28,465 nucleotides of DNA from a virus. The notes beneath the pieces are model-generated. The model was given only the letters and a program-made list of their open reading frames with translations, did not search any database and was not told the origin of the DNA. Position 1 is the stretch's first letter, and the number at the start of each line of letters is the position of its first letter. The position numbers were made by a program, and so were the translations under genes. Of this stretch, positions 1-4,921 are shown piece by piece. The stretch is taken from positions 1-28,465 of IMG/VR virus record IMGVR_UViG_3300037200_000367. One strand, 5' to 3'.

Positions 1-264
1 ATGAAACCCGAGACAGACGCCGAGAGCAAAATAAAAATCGGTGACAAGGTGCAACTCACAATAGCGGCCAGAGCGCGGGGAGTGCGGCTTACGAAAACCG
101 ACACTGACCGCACACCTGCGACAGGAACCGTCACAGGAGTCACCGGATTCGCCAGAGAGGGCCAGCGCTGCCATGTGTGCGCGGACGGTTCCAGGCAAAT
201 AACCCGATACGCCATCGACTCTCTCGAAAAAGTTGTAGAGACGCCCGAGGGAGAGACTGCGTGA
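1..264 (+). CDS. Hypothetical protein, 87 aa, small beta-rich
   Basis: I do not recognise this protein. It opens with ATG at the first base of the window, so the promoter and ribosome site are not visible and a longer upstream form cannot be excluded. After a charged N-terminus, the stretch IKIGDKVQLTIAARARG followed by GTVTGVTGF and a Cys-x-x-Cys-like HVCADGS segment resembles a small barrel (SH3/KOW-like) fold, but that is only an impression. It is the first of a run of short, closely packed plus-strand genes that ends with the double-HTH regulator, and its 3' end overlaps a possible tiny ORF. It is probably an accessory gene of the phage early or regulatory region. Confidence 0.55.
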   Translation: MKPETDAESKIKIGDKVQLTIAARARGVRLTKTDTDRTPATGTVTGVTGFAREGQRCHVCADGSRQITRYAIDSLEKVVETPEGETA

Positions 265-367
265 AAAAGTCCGGCGCGCCGGCGGCAACCATGACGACTT
301 TGTACACCTACAGGAAGCCGGCGGGGTGATTGCCAAGTTGTTCGATGCACGCAAGGAGGGTTCATGA
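257..367 (+). CDS. Possible 36-aa protein, non-standard start
   Basis: This frame is open from a stop near base 235 to a TGA that overlaps the ATG of the next gene as ATGA, the arrangement expected of coupled genes. The translation (REKVRRAGGNHDDFVHLQEAGG and on to FDARKEGS) looks like a real helical peptide. No ATG, GTG or TTG occurs near the 5' end. The only candidate there is CTG at 257, about five bases after a GAGGGAGAG purine tract; a GTG at about 328 would leave only a stub. An alternative frame starting GTG at 262 encodes just 22 residues. It is a tentative call based on the coupling and the composition. Confidence 0.28.
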   Translation: MREKVRRAGGNHDDFVHLQEAGGVIAKLFDARKEGS

Positions 368-729
368 CCCGTGGCGAAATGACGCCGGAGCGGGAACTGC
401 AGGCGCTGATGCAGCGGCTGGAGGCGGAGGTGGACGAAACGTACAGCATTCCCGTTACGCTAACGCCACAAGCCGCGATATGCCTCATCGGACAATTGCA
501 GCTCGCCTTGCGGCACCCCGGCAACACAGGGGCGGCCGCCCATGTCGGACGGAAGATGATCGAAGGCTTGCTCGCCCGGTTGCGGGAGGGCGGCTTTCCG
601 GCGCATGCGGAGTTGGCGGAAATGGGGAATGAGGTGGAGCCGATGTGCGCACACTGCGGACATTGCGGCGCGCCGATCCGCAACGCCGAAGAAGCCCGAG
701 AGCACGTGTGCCGGTTCGATGCTTGCTGA
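364..729 (+). CDS. Hypothetical protein, 121 aa, Cys/His-rich C-terminus
   Basis: This is an unrecognised small phage protein. The start is well supported by AGGAGG five bases upstream of ATG. Residues 1-80 look mostly helical and soluble (MTPERELQALMQRLEAEVDETYSI, then LTPQAAICLIGQLQLALRHPGNTG and VGRKMIEGLLARLREGG). The last 30 residues hold Cys at CAHCGHCGAP and a distal HVCRFDAC, a pattern that could bind one zinc ion. It follows the 5' genes with an ATGA overlap and is followed after 25 bases by another small ORF. A regulatory or nucleic-acid-binding role is possible but not shown. A minus-strand ORF of 224 aa covers the same bases, but its Ser/Pro/Arg-rich product looks like a shadow. 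Confidence 0.65.
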   Translation: MTRGEMTPERELQALMQRLEAEVDETYSIPVTLTPQAAICLIGQLQLALRHPGNTGAAAHVGRKMIEGLLARLREGGFPAHAELAEMGNEVEPMCAHCGHCGAPIRNAEEAREHVCRFDAC

Positions 730-754
730 AAATGTAAGCTGAAAACACGTTGCC

Positions 755-1120
755 ATGGCCGAAGACGACAGGACCTTCGCGGAGCACTGGCTATCCACCA
801 TCAACGCGCTGACGGCACTGGAGCTAGCAAAGCGGGGCAAAACGCATGAGCGCGATACTGGATGGGACCAACAAGGTCGTGAAATGGGAGCCAAGAATGG
901 CAGCGAAACTGAAAACGGACGCGAGCAAATCGTCCAAAAAGAAAACACCGCCCAGTCCGCGCAACAACCGAGTACTCGGCCACAAGACAGCGGAGGCGAT
1001 AGTGCTGAACGCGCCGGCGCCATCGACTTTGAGCGCAAACGCGGCGATGGCCAGGGTTTCAGCAGCGATGGGCCTGAAGAAGAAGTCCGCGCGCGCGAAA
1101 GCGGCGGCAGGCTAGACTGA
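755..1120 (+). CDS. Hypothetical protein, 121 aa (competes with 846-1115)
   Basis: The first 33 residues (MAEDDRTFAEHWLSTINALTALELAKRGKTHE) look like a genuine acidic helical protein. After about base 850 the translation becomes a Gln/Gly/Glu/Arg-rich, low-complexity chain, and a second ORF starting at 846 covers the same bases in another frame. Either this protein has a disordered tail, or only its 5' part is real and a frameshift joins it to the second frame. No clear ribosome site precedes the ATG. It belongs to the plus-strand block of small unknown genes. No function is proposed. Confidence 0.35.
   Translation: MAEDDRTFAEHWLSTINALTALELAKRGKTHERDTGWDQQGREMGAKNGSETENGREQIVQKENTAQSAQQPSTRPQDSGGDSAERAGAIDFERKRGDGQGFSSDGPEEEVRARESGGRLD
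846..1115 (+). CDS. Small basic Ala/Lys-rich protein, 89 aa
   Basis: This ORF encodes a lysine- and alanine-rich protein with Lys clusters (KLKTDASKSSKKK near residues 22-33, LKKKSARAKAAAG at the C-terminus) and a middle section (HKTAEAIVLNAPAPSTLSANAAMARVSAAMG) that could form short helices. Such composition is typical of small nucleic-acid-binding or disordered proteins, but no named family is recognised. A GGGG tract lies about nine bases before the ATG. It overlaps the 755-1120 frame almost entirely, and only one of the two is likely to be translated over this stretch. I slightly favour this one for the distal part because its composition is more protein-like. Confidence 0.42.
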   Translation: MSAILDGTNKVVKWEPRMAAKLKTDASKSSKKKTPPSPRNNRVLGHKTAEAIVLNAPAPSTLSANAAMARVSAAMGLKKKSARAKAAAG

Positions 1121-1170
1121 AAGAGCGCGGCCATGTCCGCGTAATCCCTCTAGCATTTTTGTTGACTCCA

Positions 1171-1197
1171 CGGGCGTCCCCTCAAACGGGACGCCCG
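1171..1197. repeat. Perfect 10-bp hairpin
   Basis: CGGGCGTCCC and GGGACGCCCG are perfect complements separated by a 7-base CTCAAAC loop. The structure follows the small genes ending at 1115-1120. No T-run follows it on either strand, so it is not a standard intrinsic terminator. It could be a Rho-linked or processing hairpin, or a protein-binding dyad. It lies inside the 5' extension of the next ORF, which argues that this gene starts downstream of it. Confidence 0.6.
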
Positions 1198-1224
1198 CTC
1201 CATTTGCTGCCGGCGTTTCGCGAG

Positions 1225-1440
1225 TTGAGCGAAAATGGTGGTGGAAATGCAATCGCGTTCGACTATCAGCGTCTGCATGATCGTTGGTTTGAAGACGAAA
1301 GTCAGCAACGATTAGAGGAAGTGCAAAAGCGCGCGCTCGAGGTGTCGGAAATTGCGGTGTCAGAAGCCCCGTACAAAAGAGCCCTGATCGACAAGTGGAC
1401 CAAATTCGTTTACAGTCGCTACGAGGGCAATTCCGTTTGA
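1225..1440 (+). CDS. Hypothetical protein, 71 aa
   Basis: I do not recognise this protein. The frame is open from 1159, but its first 20 codons run through a perfect 10-bp hairpin, so I place the start at TTG 1225; this is uncertain and no strong ribosome site is visible. The product (FDYQRLHDRWFEDESQQRLEEVQKRALEVSEI, then SEAPYKRALIDKWTKFVYSRYEGNSV) is a plausible charged helical protein. Its TGA overlaps the TTG start of the next tiny ORF as TTGA, which suggests coupled translation. It probably belongs to the same plus-strand operon as its neighbours. Confidence 0.45.
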   Translation: MSENGGGNAIAFDYQRLHDRWFEDESQQRLEEVQKRALEVSEIAVSEAPYKRALIDKWTKFVYSRYEGNSV

Positions 1441-1535
1441 CCGACGGCGAAAAACGCGGCGATTGGCCGCCAATCAACAAGCCTGCACCGAAGCCACCGC
1501 CACGGCCAGCACCACCGCCCAAACCGAAGACGTAA
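1437..1535 (+). CDS. Proline-rich 32-aa microprotein
   Basis: This short ORF begins at a TTG that overlaps the preceding stop (TTGA) and encodes a 32-residue peptide whose last 20 residues are nearly all Pro, Lys, Ala and Arg (INKPAPKPPPRPAPPPKPKT). The sequence immediately before it includes GAGGG, a weak ribosome site. Such Pro/Lys tails resemble polyproline-helix peptides. The opposite strand carries a Gly-rich shadow frame, so the composition could be coincidental. It is supported mainly by the coupled start and the ordered PxPxP periodicity. Confidence 0.4.
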   Translation: MTDGEKRGDWPPINKPAPKPPPRPAPPPKPKT

Positions 1536-1562
1536 CGAGGGGTCCAGTACCGCGGGCTGTTG

Positions 1563-1612
1563 CATTTAGGCCATCAGTTCTGATGTCATCACAGAATGAA
1601 GAAATCATCGCT
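1563..1612. repeat. 50-bp operator-like repeat, copy 1
   Basis: These 50 bases match 23455-23504 at 45 positions without a gap; the first 23 are identical. The shared core contains the dyad CATCAG-TT-CTGATG, followed by another CATC half-site. This copy covers the last 33 bases upstream of the double-HTH gene and its first 17 coding bases (the ATG is at 1596). The second copy lies directly upstream of terS. A regulator binding at its own start and at the packaging genes would explain the arrangement; a packaging-site role is an alternative. Confidence 0.85.
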
Positions 1613-2213
1613 AGAACAGATACCCGCAGTTGTGGCTAGCGTCTCGCCTTCCATTCTCGATAGCGAGTGGCTGACCATGACCGAAATCATGAAAGTCCTC
1701 GACAAGTCGCGCAGCTCAGTCGAACGCCTAGCGGCTGCTGGGGTCATTGCGACCAGAGTGGAACCCCGCCCACACCGCAAACCCGAGCGCATGTACAGCG
1801 CGACCGATGGGAAAAAAGTGGCGGCGAACGAACGCGAAACGGGAGTTCCTCTGCGCTTCGCGAAGCCGCCGGTTTCAACACAACTGGCGATTCCGATGGA
1901 GGCGATTTCATCACTGCGTGACGTGACGACGGGATTGGGAAATGCAGCTACGTCATCACTGCGCGAGCTGATGAAGGAATGGCAAAATATGCCGGATCGC
2001 ATCGGGCCGCGCGAAAAACTCTGGCTCACAATCGACGAAGCGGTAGAACTATCGGGCCGCTCGTACGCGTGGTTGTTGCGGGCGTGTCGGGAAGGACTGA
2101 TTACGGCAGAGAAGGATAGTGGGTGGAAAATACTGCGTCACTCGCTTGAAGCGTTCACGGGTGAGTCCACTCGCAACTCCAAGTTGCTGCGCCACGTGGC
2201 GGCCGCGAAATAA
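1596..2213 (+). CDS. DNA-binding protein with two helix-turn-helix domains, 205 aa
   Basis: This is a probable sequence-specific DNA-binding regulator. The N-terminal part (about residues 24-60: EWLTMTEIMKVLDKSRSSVERLAAAGVIATR) and the C-terminal part (about 140-185: LWLTIDEAVELSGRSYAWLLRACREGL, then GWKILRHSLEAF) each look like the winged HTH of the excisionase/MerR/HTH_17 type. A linker with two similar SSLR segments joins them. A two-domain protein could contact both halves of a dyad. The start codon lies inside the 50-bp repeat that also precedes terS, so autoregulation and control of the late operon is the simplest hypothesis. It is the last gene of the left plus-strand block; a terminator follows at 2363-2397. 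No clear Shine-Dalgarno precedes the ATG. Confidence 0.72.
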   Translation: MKKSSLEQIPAVVASVSPSILDSEWLTMTEIMKVLDKSRSSVERLAAAGVIATRVEPRPHRKPERMYSATDGKKVAANERETGVPLRFAKPPVSTQLAIPMEAISSLRDVTTGLGNAATSSLRELMKEWQNMPDRIGPREKLWLTIDEAVELSGRSYAWLLRACREGLITAEKDSGWKILRHSLEAFTGESTRNSKLLRHVAAAK

Positions 2214-2217
2214 AGCC

Positions 2218-2252
2218 CATTCAGTCCATCAAGTCTGCTGTGATGACGAAAT
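2218..2252. repeat. Degenerate third copy of the 50-bp repeat
   Basis: The segment starts CATTCAGTCCATCAAGTCTG, resembling the beginning of the 50-bp repeat, and ends with GATGACGAAAT, which is identical to 23487-23497. Relative to the terS copy it carries a few substitutions and appears to lack about eight bases in the middle. It lies just after the stop of the double-HTH gene. The similarity is partial and could be a decayed or weaker binding site. Confidence 0.4.
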
Positions 2253-2310
2253 GCGGAAATTGGGTCTAGAGTGCCAAACCGTGTTTTCCTTCGGTACACT
2301 GAAACCGACC

Positions 2311-2397
2311 TACAATGCACAAAGGGTGATGCGATTTCCCGAGTCTCATCCGGGAATCGAAGAGGCCGCGTTTCCTCAGAGGCGCGGCCTTTTTTTT
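2311..2397 (+). ncRNA. Candidate small RNA ending in a strong terminator
   Basis: A good -10 box (TACAAT, 2311-2316) is followed by about 75 bases holding two hairpins and no convincing ORF. The first hairpin (2333-2358) pairs GATTTCCCG with CGGGAATC with one bulged T and a nine-base loop; the second is the terminator at 2363-2397. The -35 region is poor, so the promoter is uncertain. The segment could instead be the 3' untranslated end of the double-HTH mRNA. No known RNA family is recognised. Confidence 0.35.
2363..2397 (+). terminator. Rho-independent terminator
   Basis: AGGCCGCG (2363-2370) pairs with CGCGGCCT (2383-2390), with an inner CCT/AGG extension. Eight T residues follow at 2390-2397. 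It ends the transcript of the double-HTH gene, or the candidate small RNA, and separates that unit from the DUF4160/DUF2442 pair. Confidence 0.85.
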
Positions 2398-2426
2398 CGG
2401 CGGTTGAAATTTGTCAGCCTCACCTG

Positions 2427-2455
2427 TTGCAATAATCAAACATGCTTGATATCAT
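2427..2455 (+). promoter_or_regulatory. Sigma-70-like promoter of the DUF4160/DUF2442 pair
   Basis: TTGCAA (2427-2432) and TATCAT (2450-2455) are separated by 17 bases. Transcription would begin at about 2461-2463, practically at the ATG of the next gene (2462), and no Shine-Dalgarno is present, so the mRNA is probably leaderless. The strong terminator just upstream makes a separate promoter necessary. Confidence 0.6.
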
Positions 2456-2461
2456 ATAAGC

Positions 2462-2695
2462 ATGCCGACAGTTCTTCGGGTCGAGGGTTTCCGGTTCTTC
2501 TTCTGGAGCAACGAAAGAAACGAACCCGCCCACGTCCACGTAAAACGGCAAGATTGCGAAGCAAAATTTTGGCTTACCCCCGTTTCACTCGCTTCGAACG
2601 AGGGATTTAACACAGCCACCCTGAACCGACTGCAGCGGCTCGTCAGAGCCAACCGAAATTCAATTCTGGAGAAATGGCATGAGCACCTTAGCTAA
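2462..2695 (+). CDS. DUF4160 family protein, 77 aa
   Basis: The product matches the DUF4160 pattern: MPTVLRVEGFRFFFWSNERNEPAHVHVKRQDCEAKFWL, with the characteristic NEPAHVHV segment, then a C-terminal helix ending in ILEKWHEHLS. DUF4160 proteins are usually found next to DUF2442 proteins, as here, and the pair has been suggested to work as a toxin-antitoxin-like module; the biochemical activity is not established. It overlaps the DUF2442 gene by 17 bases. The start lies at the expected +1 of the promoter at 2427-2455, implying a leaderless message. It is a likely cargo gene of the phage. Confidence 0.85.
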   Translation: MPTVLRVEGFRFFFWSNERNEPAHVHVKRQDCEAKFWLTPVSLASNEGFNTATLNRLQRLVRANRNSILEKWHEHLS

Positions 2696-2921
2696 AACCG
2701 GGCCCGAAGCCCGCGCCGTGCGCGTCACTTTTACGAAGGACAGTTTTACCGTGTATCTCAACGACGGCCGCGCCTTATCCGTCCCCTTCAAGTACTCGGC
2801 AAGGCTCGCCGCCGCCACCGCGAAACAGCGGACCGACTACGAACTGATCGGCCGCGGCATAGGGATCCACTGGCCGCAAATCGATGAAGATTTGTCCGTC
2901 GCCGGGCTGCTTCGAGGATGA
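2679..2921 (+). CDS. DUF2442 family protein, 80 aa
   Basis: The sequence has the DUF2442 pattern: an RAVRVTFTKDSFTVYLNDGRALSVPFKYSARLAAAT strand-rich core, then a tail with YELIGRGIGIHWPQIDEDLSVAGLL. These proteins are small beta-rich partners encoded beside DUF4160 proteins, and are thought to be the antitoxin-like member, though this is inference from gene pairing. The ATG overlaps the end of the DUF4160 gene by 17 bases, which indicates coupled translation from the same leaderless message. A third small gene follows after six bases, so the unit may have three genes. Confidence 0.88.
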   Translation: MSTLAKTGPEARAVRVTFTKDSFTVYLNDGRALSVPFKYSARLAAATAKQRTDYELIGRGIGIHWPQIDEDLSVAGLLRG

Positions 2922-2927
2922 GAGTCG

Positions 2928-3152
2928 ATGCAATACAAGCCTACTTGGGACTTGCAATCGATTCCCGATGATGTCTTTCGCTCGGAGATTGGCAGGCGCA
3001 GTGCGGCGCGGCGCAAGACTGCCGGCGGCTATCGCGAGAACGCCGGCCGGAAGCCCGAGATGGTTCCCTGCCCGCGCGGTTGCGGCCAAATAGTCAGCAA
3101 GACGGAAGCGCAACGCGGGCACGGCTGCCAGCTAAATCATTTGCCGAAATGA
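2928..3152 (+). CDS. Hypothetical 74-aa basic protein with a possible zinc site
   Basis: I do not recognise a family. The protein has an N-terminal segment (PTWDLQSIPDDVFRSEIGRRSAARRKTAGGYRENAGRKPEM) rich in Arg and Lys, followed by CPRGCGQIVSKTEAQRGHGC. That final part has two Cys close together and a His/Cys pair 13-15 residues later, a plausible one-zinc site. It sits six bases after the DUF2442 gene and probably shares its message. Its TGA lies inside a perfect palindrome that also supplies the TGA of the converging receiver-domain gene, and the two genes overlap by 16 bases. A DNA-binding role is plausible but unproven. Confidence 0.65.
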   Translation: MQYKPTWDLQSIPDDVFRSEIGRRSAARRKTAGGYRENAGRKPEMVPCPRGCGQIVSKTEAQRGHGCQLNHLPK

Positions 3153-3154
3153 TT
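3135..3154. terminator. Palindrome at convergent gene ends (possible bidirectional terminator)
   Basis: AATCATTT-GCCG-AAATGATT is a perfect 8-bp inverted repeat with a 4-base loop. It contains the TGA stops of both the plus-strand gene ending at 3152 and the minus-strand gene ending at 3137, so both proteins end in Lys plus TGA from the same symmetric bases. The stem is AT-rich and no T-run follows, so termination would be weak. A protein-binding dyad is the alternative. Confidence 0.45.
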
Positions 3155-3742
3155 AAACAGCGCTTCGATCACAATGAGCCCGCCGGCGATCATGGCCACC
3201 TTGAGGATGACGGAGTCGAGTCGTCCTTCAATTTTGGTCAGACGGGGTTCGAGGGTTTCCTGGTCCGCTTTGGCGGAGACCAGCGCGCGCGCCTCGTTCA
3301 GTTGGACCGTCACCATGTCGAGTCTGACGTCGATCCGTACCAGCAAATCGTGATCACTGTAAGTATCGGGCATAGCGTGGCTGGTTCCTCTTTCAATCGC
3401 TGCTAGCAAATCCTTAAACTCAAAGGGCTTGATGAGATAGCCGGCGGGGTGCGCCAACTTCGCTTGTTCGAGCGTGTCCCCATCGTCGTGCGCCGACATA
3501 AAAATCACCGGCAAGCCAGGCCTGGCGACGCGCAAACGAGCCGCCGCTTCGACGCCGCTCATGCCATCTCCCAGGCTGATATCCATCAGCACCGCGTCGA
3601 ACGGCGCCACTGAGAGATCAGTGGCAGCTACAATTGCATCGACACCGCGGACGGCTAACGTTACGTCCACATTCGCCGCGCGCAGCCGGTCTACCCAAAA
3701 GTCGCTTTGTTCCGTACAGTCCTCGACGAACAGGACCCGCAT
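3137..3742 (-). CDS. Receiver (REC) domain fused to a coiled coil and C-terminal membrane segment, 201 aa
   Basis: Residues 1-118 form a complete CheY-like receiver domain. The acidic pocket is E7/D8, the phospho-acceptor is D54 in VLMDISLGDG, S83 lies in FMSAHD and the conserved lysine is K105 in LIKPFEF. No HTH or enzyme output domain follows. Instead, residues 125-176 look like a charged coiled coil (LVRIDVRLDMVTVQLNEARAL, then LEPRLTKIEGRLDSV), ending in a hydrophobic stretch at about 178-196 and a short FNHFGK tail. The coiled-coil plus single-TM end resembles small phage membrane proteins such as XhlA- or holin-like ones. It is the last gene of the late operon, 15 bases after the tail-fibre gene. 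Its role is unknown; signal-dependent control of lysis or of host signalling is a guess. Confidence 0.85.
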   Translation of the reverse strand: MRVLFVEDCTEQSDFWVDRLRAANVDVTLAVRGVDAIVAATDLSVAPFDAVLMDISLGDGMSGVEAAARLRVARPGLPVIFMSAHDDGDTLEQAKLAHPAGYLIKPFEFKDLLAAIERGTSHAMPDTYSDHDLLVRIDVRLDMVTVQLNEARALVSAKADQETLEPRLTKIEGRLDSVILKVAMIAGGLIVIEALFNHFGK

Positions 3743-3757
3743 TTTAGAATTTCCTCA

Positions 3758-4921
3758 CTATGCCGTTTCCACGATGAAGTAATTGAACGTCGCCACGTCC
3801 GTCGCGAGTGAAGATTTGACCGTAAAACCGCTACCGGCCGTTTTCGTTGTCACCGCGAGCACCCCGGAGGTCGTGGAAGAACTCGAAGTGGGAGTAACGA
3901 AAATCATCGAGTTTGCCGTGACCGATGTATTGCTGATCGTCACCGTGCCGGCGACCAGCGTGCCCGAGCCGGTTTTGGTGTTGCTGCCAGCTGTGATGTC
4001 GAGCGAGAGGCACTTAACGTCACCACTGGAATCGACCGAGAACGCAGAGCCAACGCAAAATAGGAATCCAGGCGCAGTGTTGCCGATGCCGACATTCCCT
4101 CCTGATAGAATCCGCATTCTCTCAGTCGTGTTACTCATGAAGATCAGTGGTGAGGCAGCGTAAGTGCCGACTAGAAGCCCGGCTGTGGAGCTTGTTTCGA
4201 GGATTGCTAGACCAGCCAATGACAACCCCGCAAGCGTGCCAGATGTCGCCGAGCCACGGATTTGCAGGTTGGCGTTCTGAGACAAGTCGTTAAAAACTCC
4301 AACGAATGCCTCGCCAGCAGTGGAGGAGCTTGTTAAGACTTCGATAGCGGCGATTCCCGCCGTGGAAACGATTTGCGTAGTTGTGAACGTATTCGATGCG
4401 CTCAATGAAGGGATACCCGCGCTTAGGAGCGAGGTTGCTCCAGTGCCGCCGTTTGCGATTGCCACCGTGCCGGTAACGTTGGCCGCCGTCCCGCTGGTGT
4501 TCTGATTCAGCGTGGGGATATCAGCAGAGACAAGGGAACGCAGAGACGAAACGCCGCTTGAGCCATTCGGAGTGGCGAGCACTTGATTCCCGGAACCGGA
4601 GGGCGCTGGTCCGGCAGGTCCAGTGGCGCCAGTCGCTCCGGTGGCTCCGGTGGGCCCCATGGCCCCGGTCGGTCCAGCTGGCCCGGTAGCTCCGCCTGGT
4701 CCGACTTCCCATGTCCCATCCGCTTTCAGGAACTTCCCGGCCGCGGCAGCGCCGGCAGCCGGGGCGGGAGCATTACCCGCTTTGCCTCCAGAGCCTGTAT
4801 CGCCCACCATCGCCGGGTCGGTTGCGCTTACATGGCCCGCGGTTCCATCGGTCGCGAAGACAATATTCTGTGTGCCGCTTGCTGCTGCCGGCGTCGTCGA
4901 ATTAAAGTTGGGTGCCGGCAT
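3758..4921 (-). CDS. Collagen-like phage tail fibre protein, 387 aa
   Basis: This is a probable receptor-binding fibre at the tail tip. Residues about 65-72 carry the KADGTWEV motif common in tail-fibre proteins, followed by collagen-type Gly-X-Y repeats at about 74-105 (GPAGPTGAMGPTGATGATGATGPAGP) that should trimerise. Then come the LVSADIPTLNQNTSG and IANGGTGATSL motifs typical of phage fibres, and a beta-rich C-terminal part from about 170 onward with small, polar residues, likely the distal tip. The gene begins directly at the stop of the gpJ-like gene and precedes the receiver-domain gene. The C-terminal end (FTVKSSLATDVATFNYFIVETA) is complete. Confidence 0.85.
   Translation of the reverse strand: MPAPNFNSTTPAAASGTQNIVFATDGTAGHVSATDPAMVGDTGSGGKAGNAPAPAAGAAAAGKFLKADGTWEVGPGGATGPAGPTGAMGPTGATGATGATGPAGPAPSGSGNQVLATPNGSSGVSSLRSLVSADIPTLNQNTSGTAANVTGTVAIANGGTGATSLLSAGIPSLSASNTFTTTQIVSTAGIAAIEVLTSSSTAGEAFVGVFNDLSQNANLQIRGSATSGTLAGLSLAGLAILETSSTAGLLVGTYAASPLIFMSNTTERMRILSGGNVGIGNTAPGFLFCVGSAFSVDSSGDVKCLSLDITAGSNTKTGSGTLVAGTVTISNTSVTANSMIFVTPTSSSSTTSGVLAVTTKTAGSGFTVKSSLATDVATFNYFIVETA

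Noticed and set aside
460-1134. Minus-strand ORF of 224 aa
   Set aside because: Ser/Pro/Arg-rich translation with no family features. It runs opposite to a plus-strand block with good ribosome sites, so it is a shadow.
4700-4850. Tandem repeat array in the fibre gene as a CRISPR or satellite
   Set aside because: The GC-rich repeats are the codons of a Gly-X-Y collagen-like segment in a coding gene.
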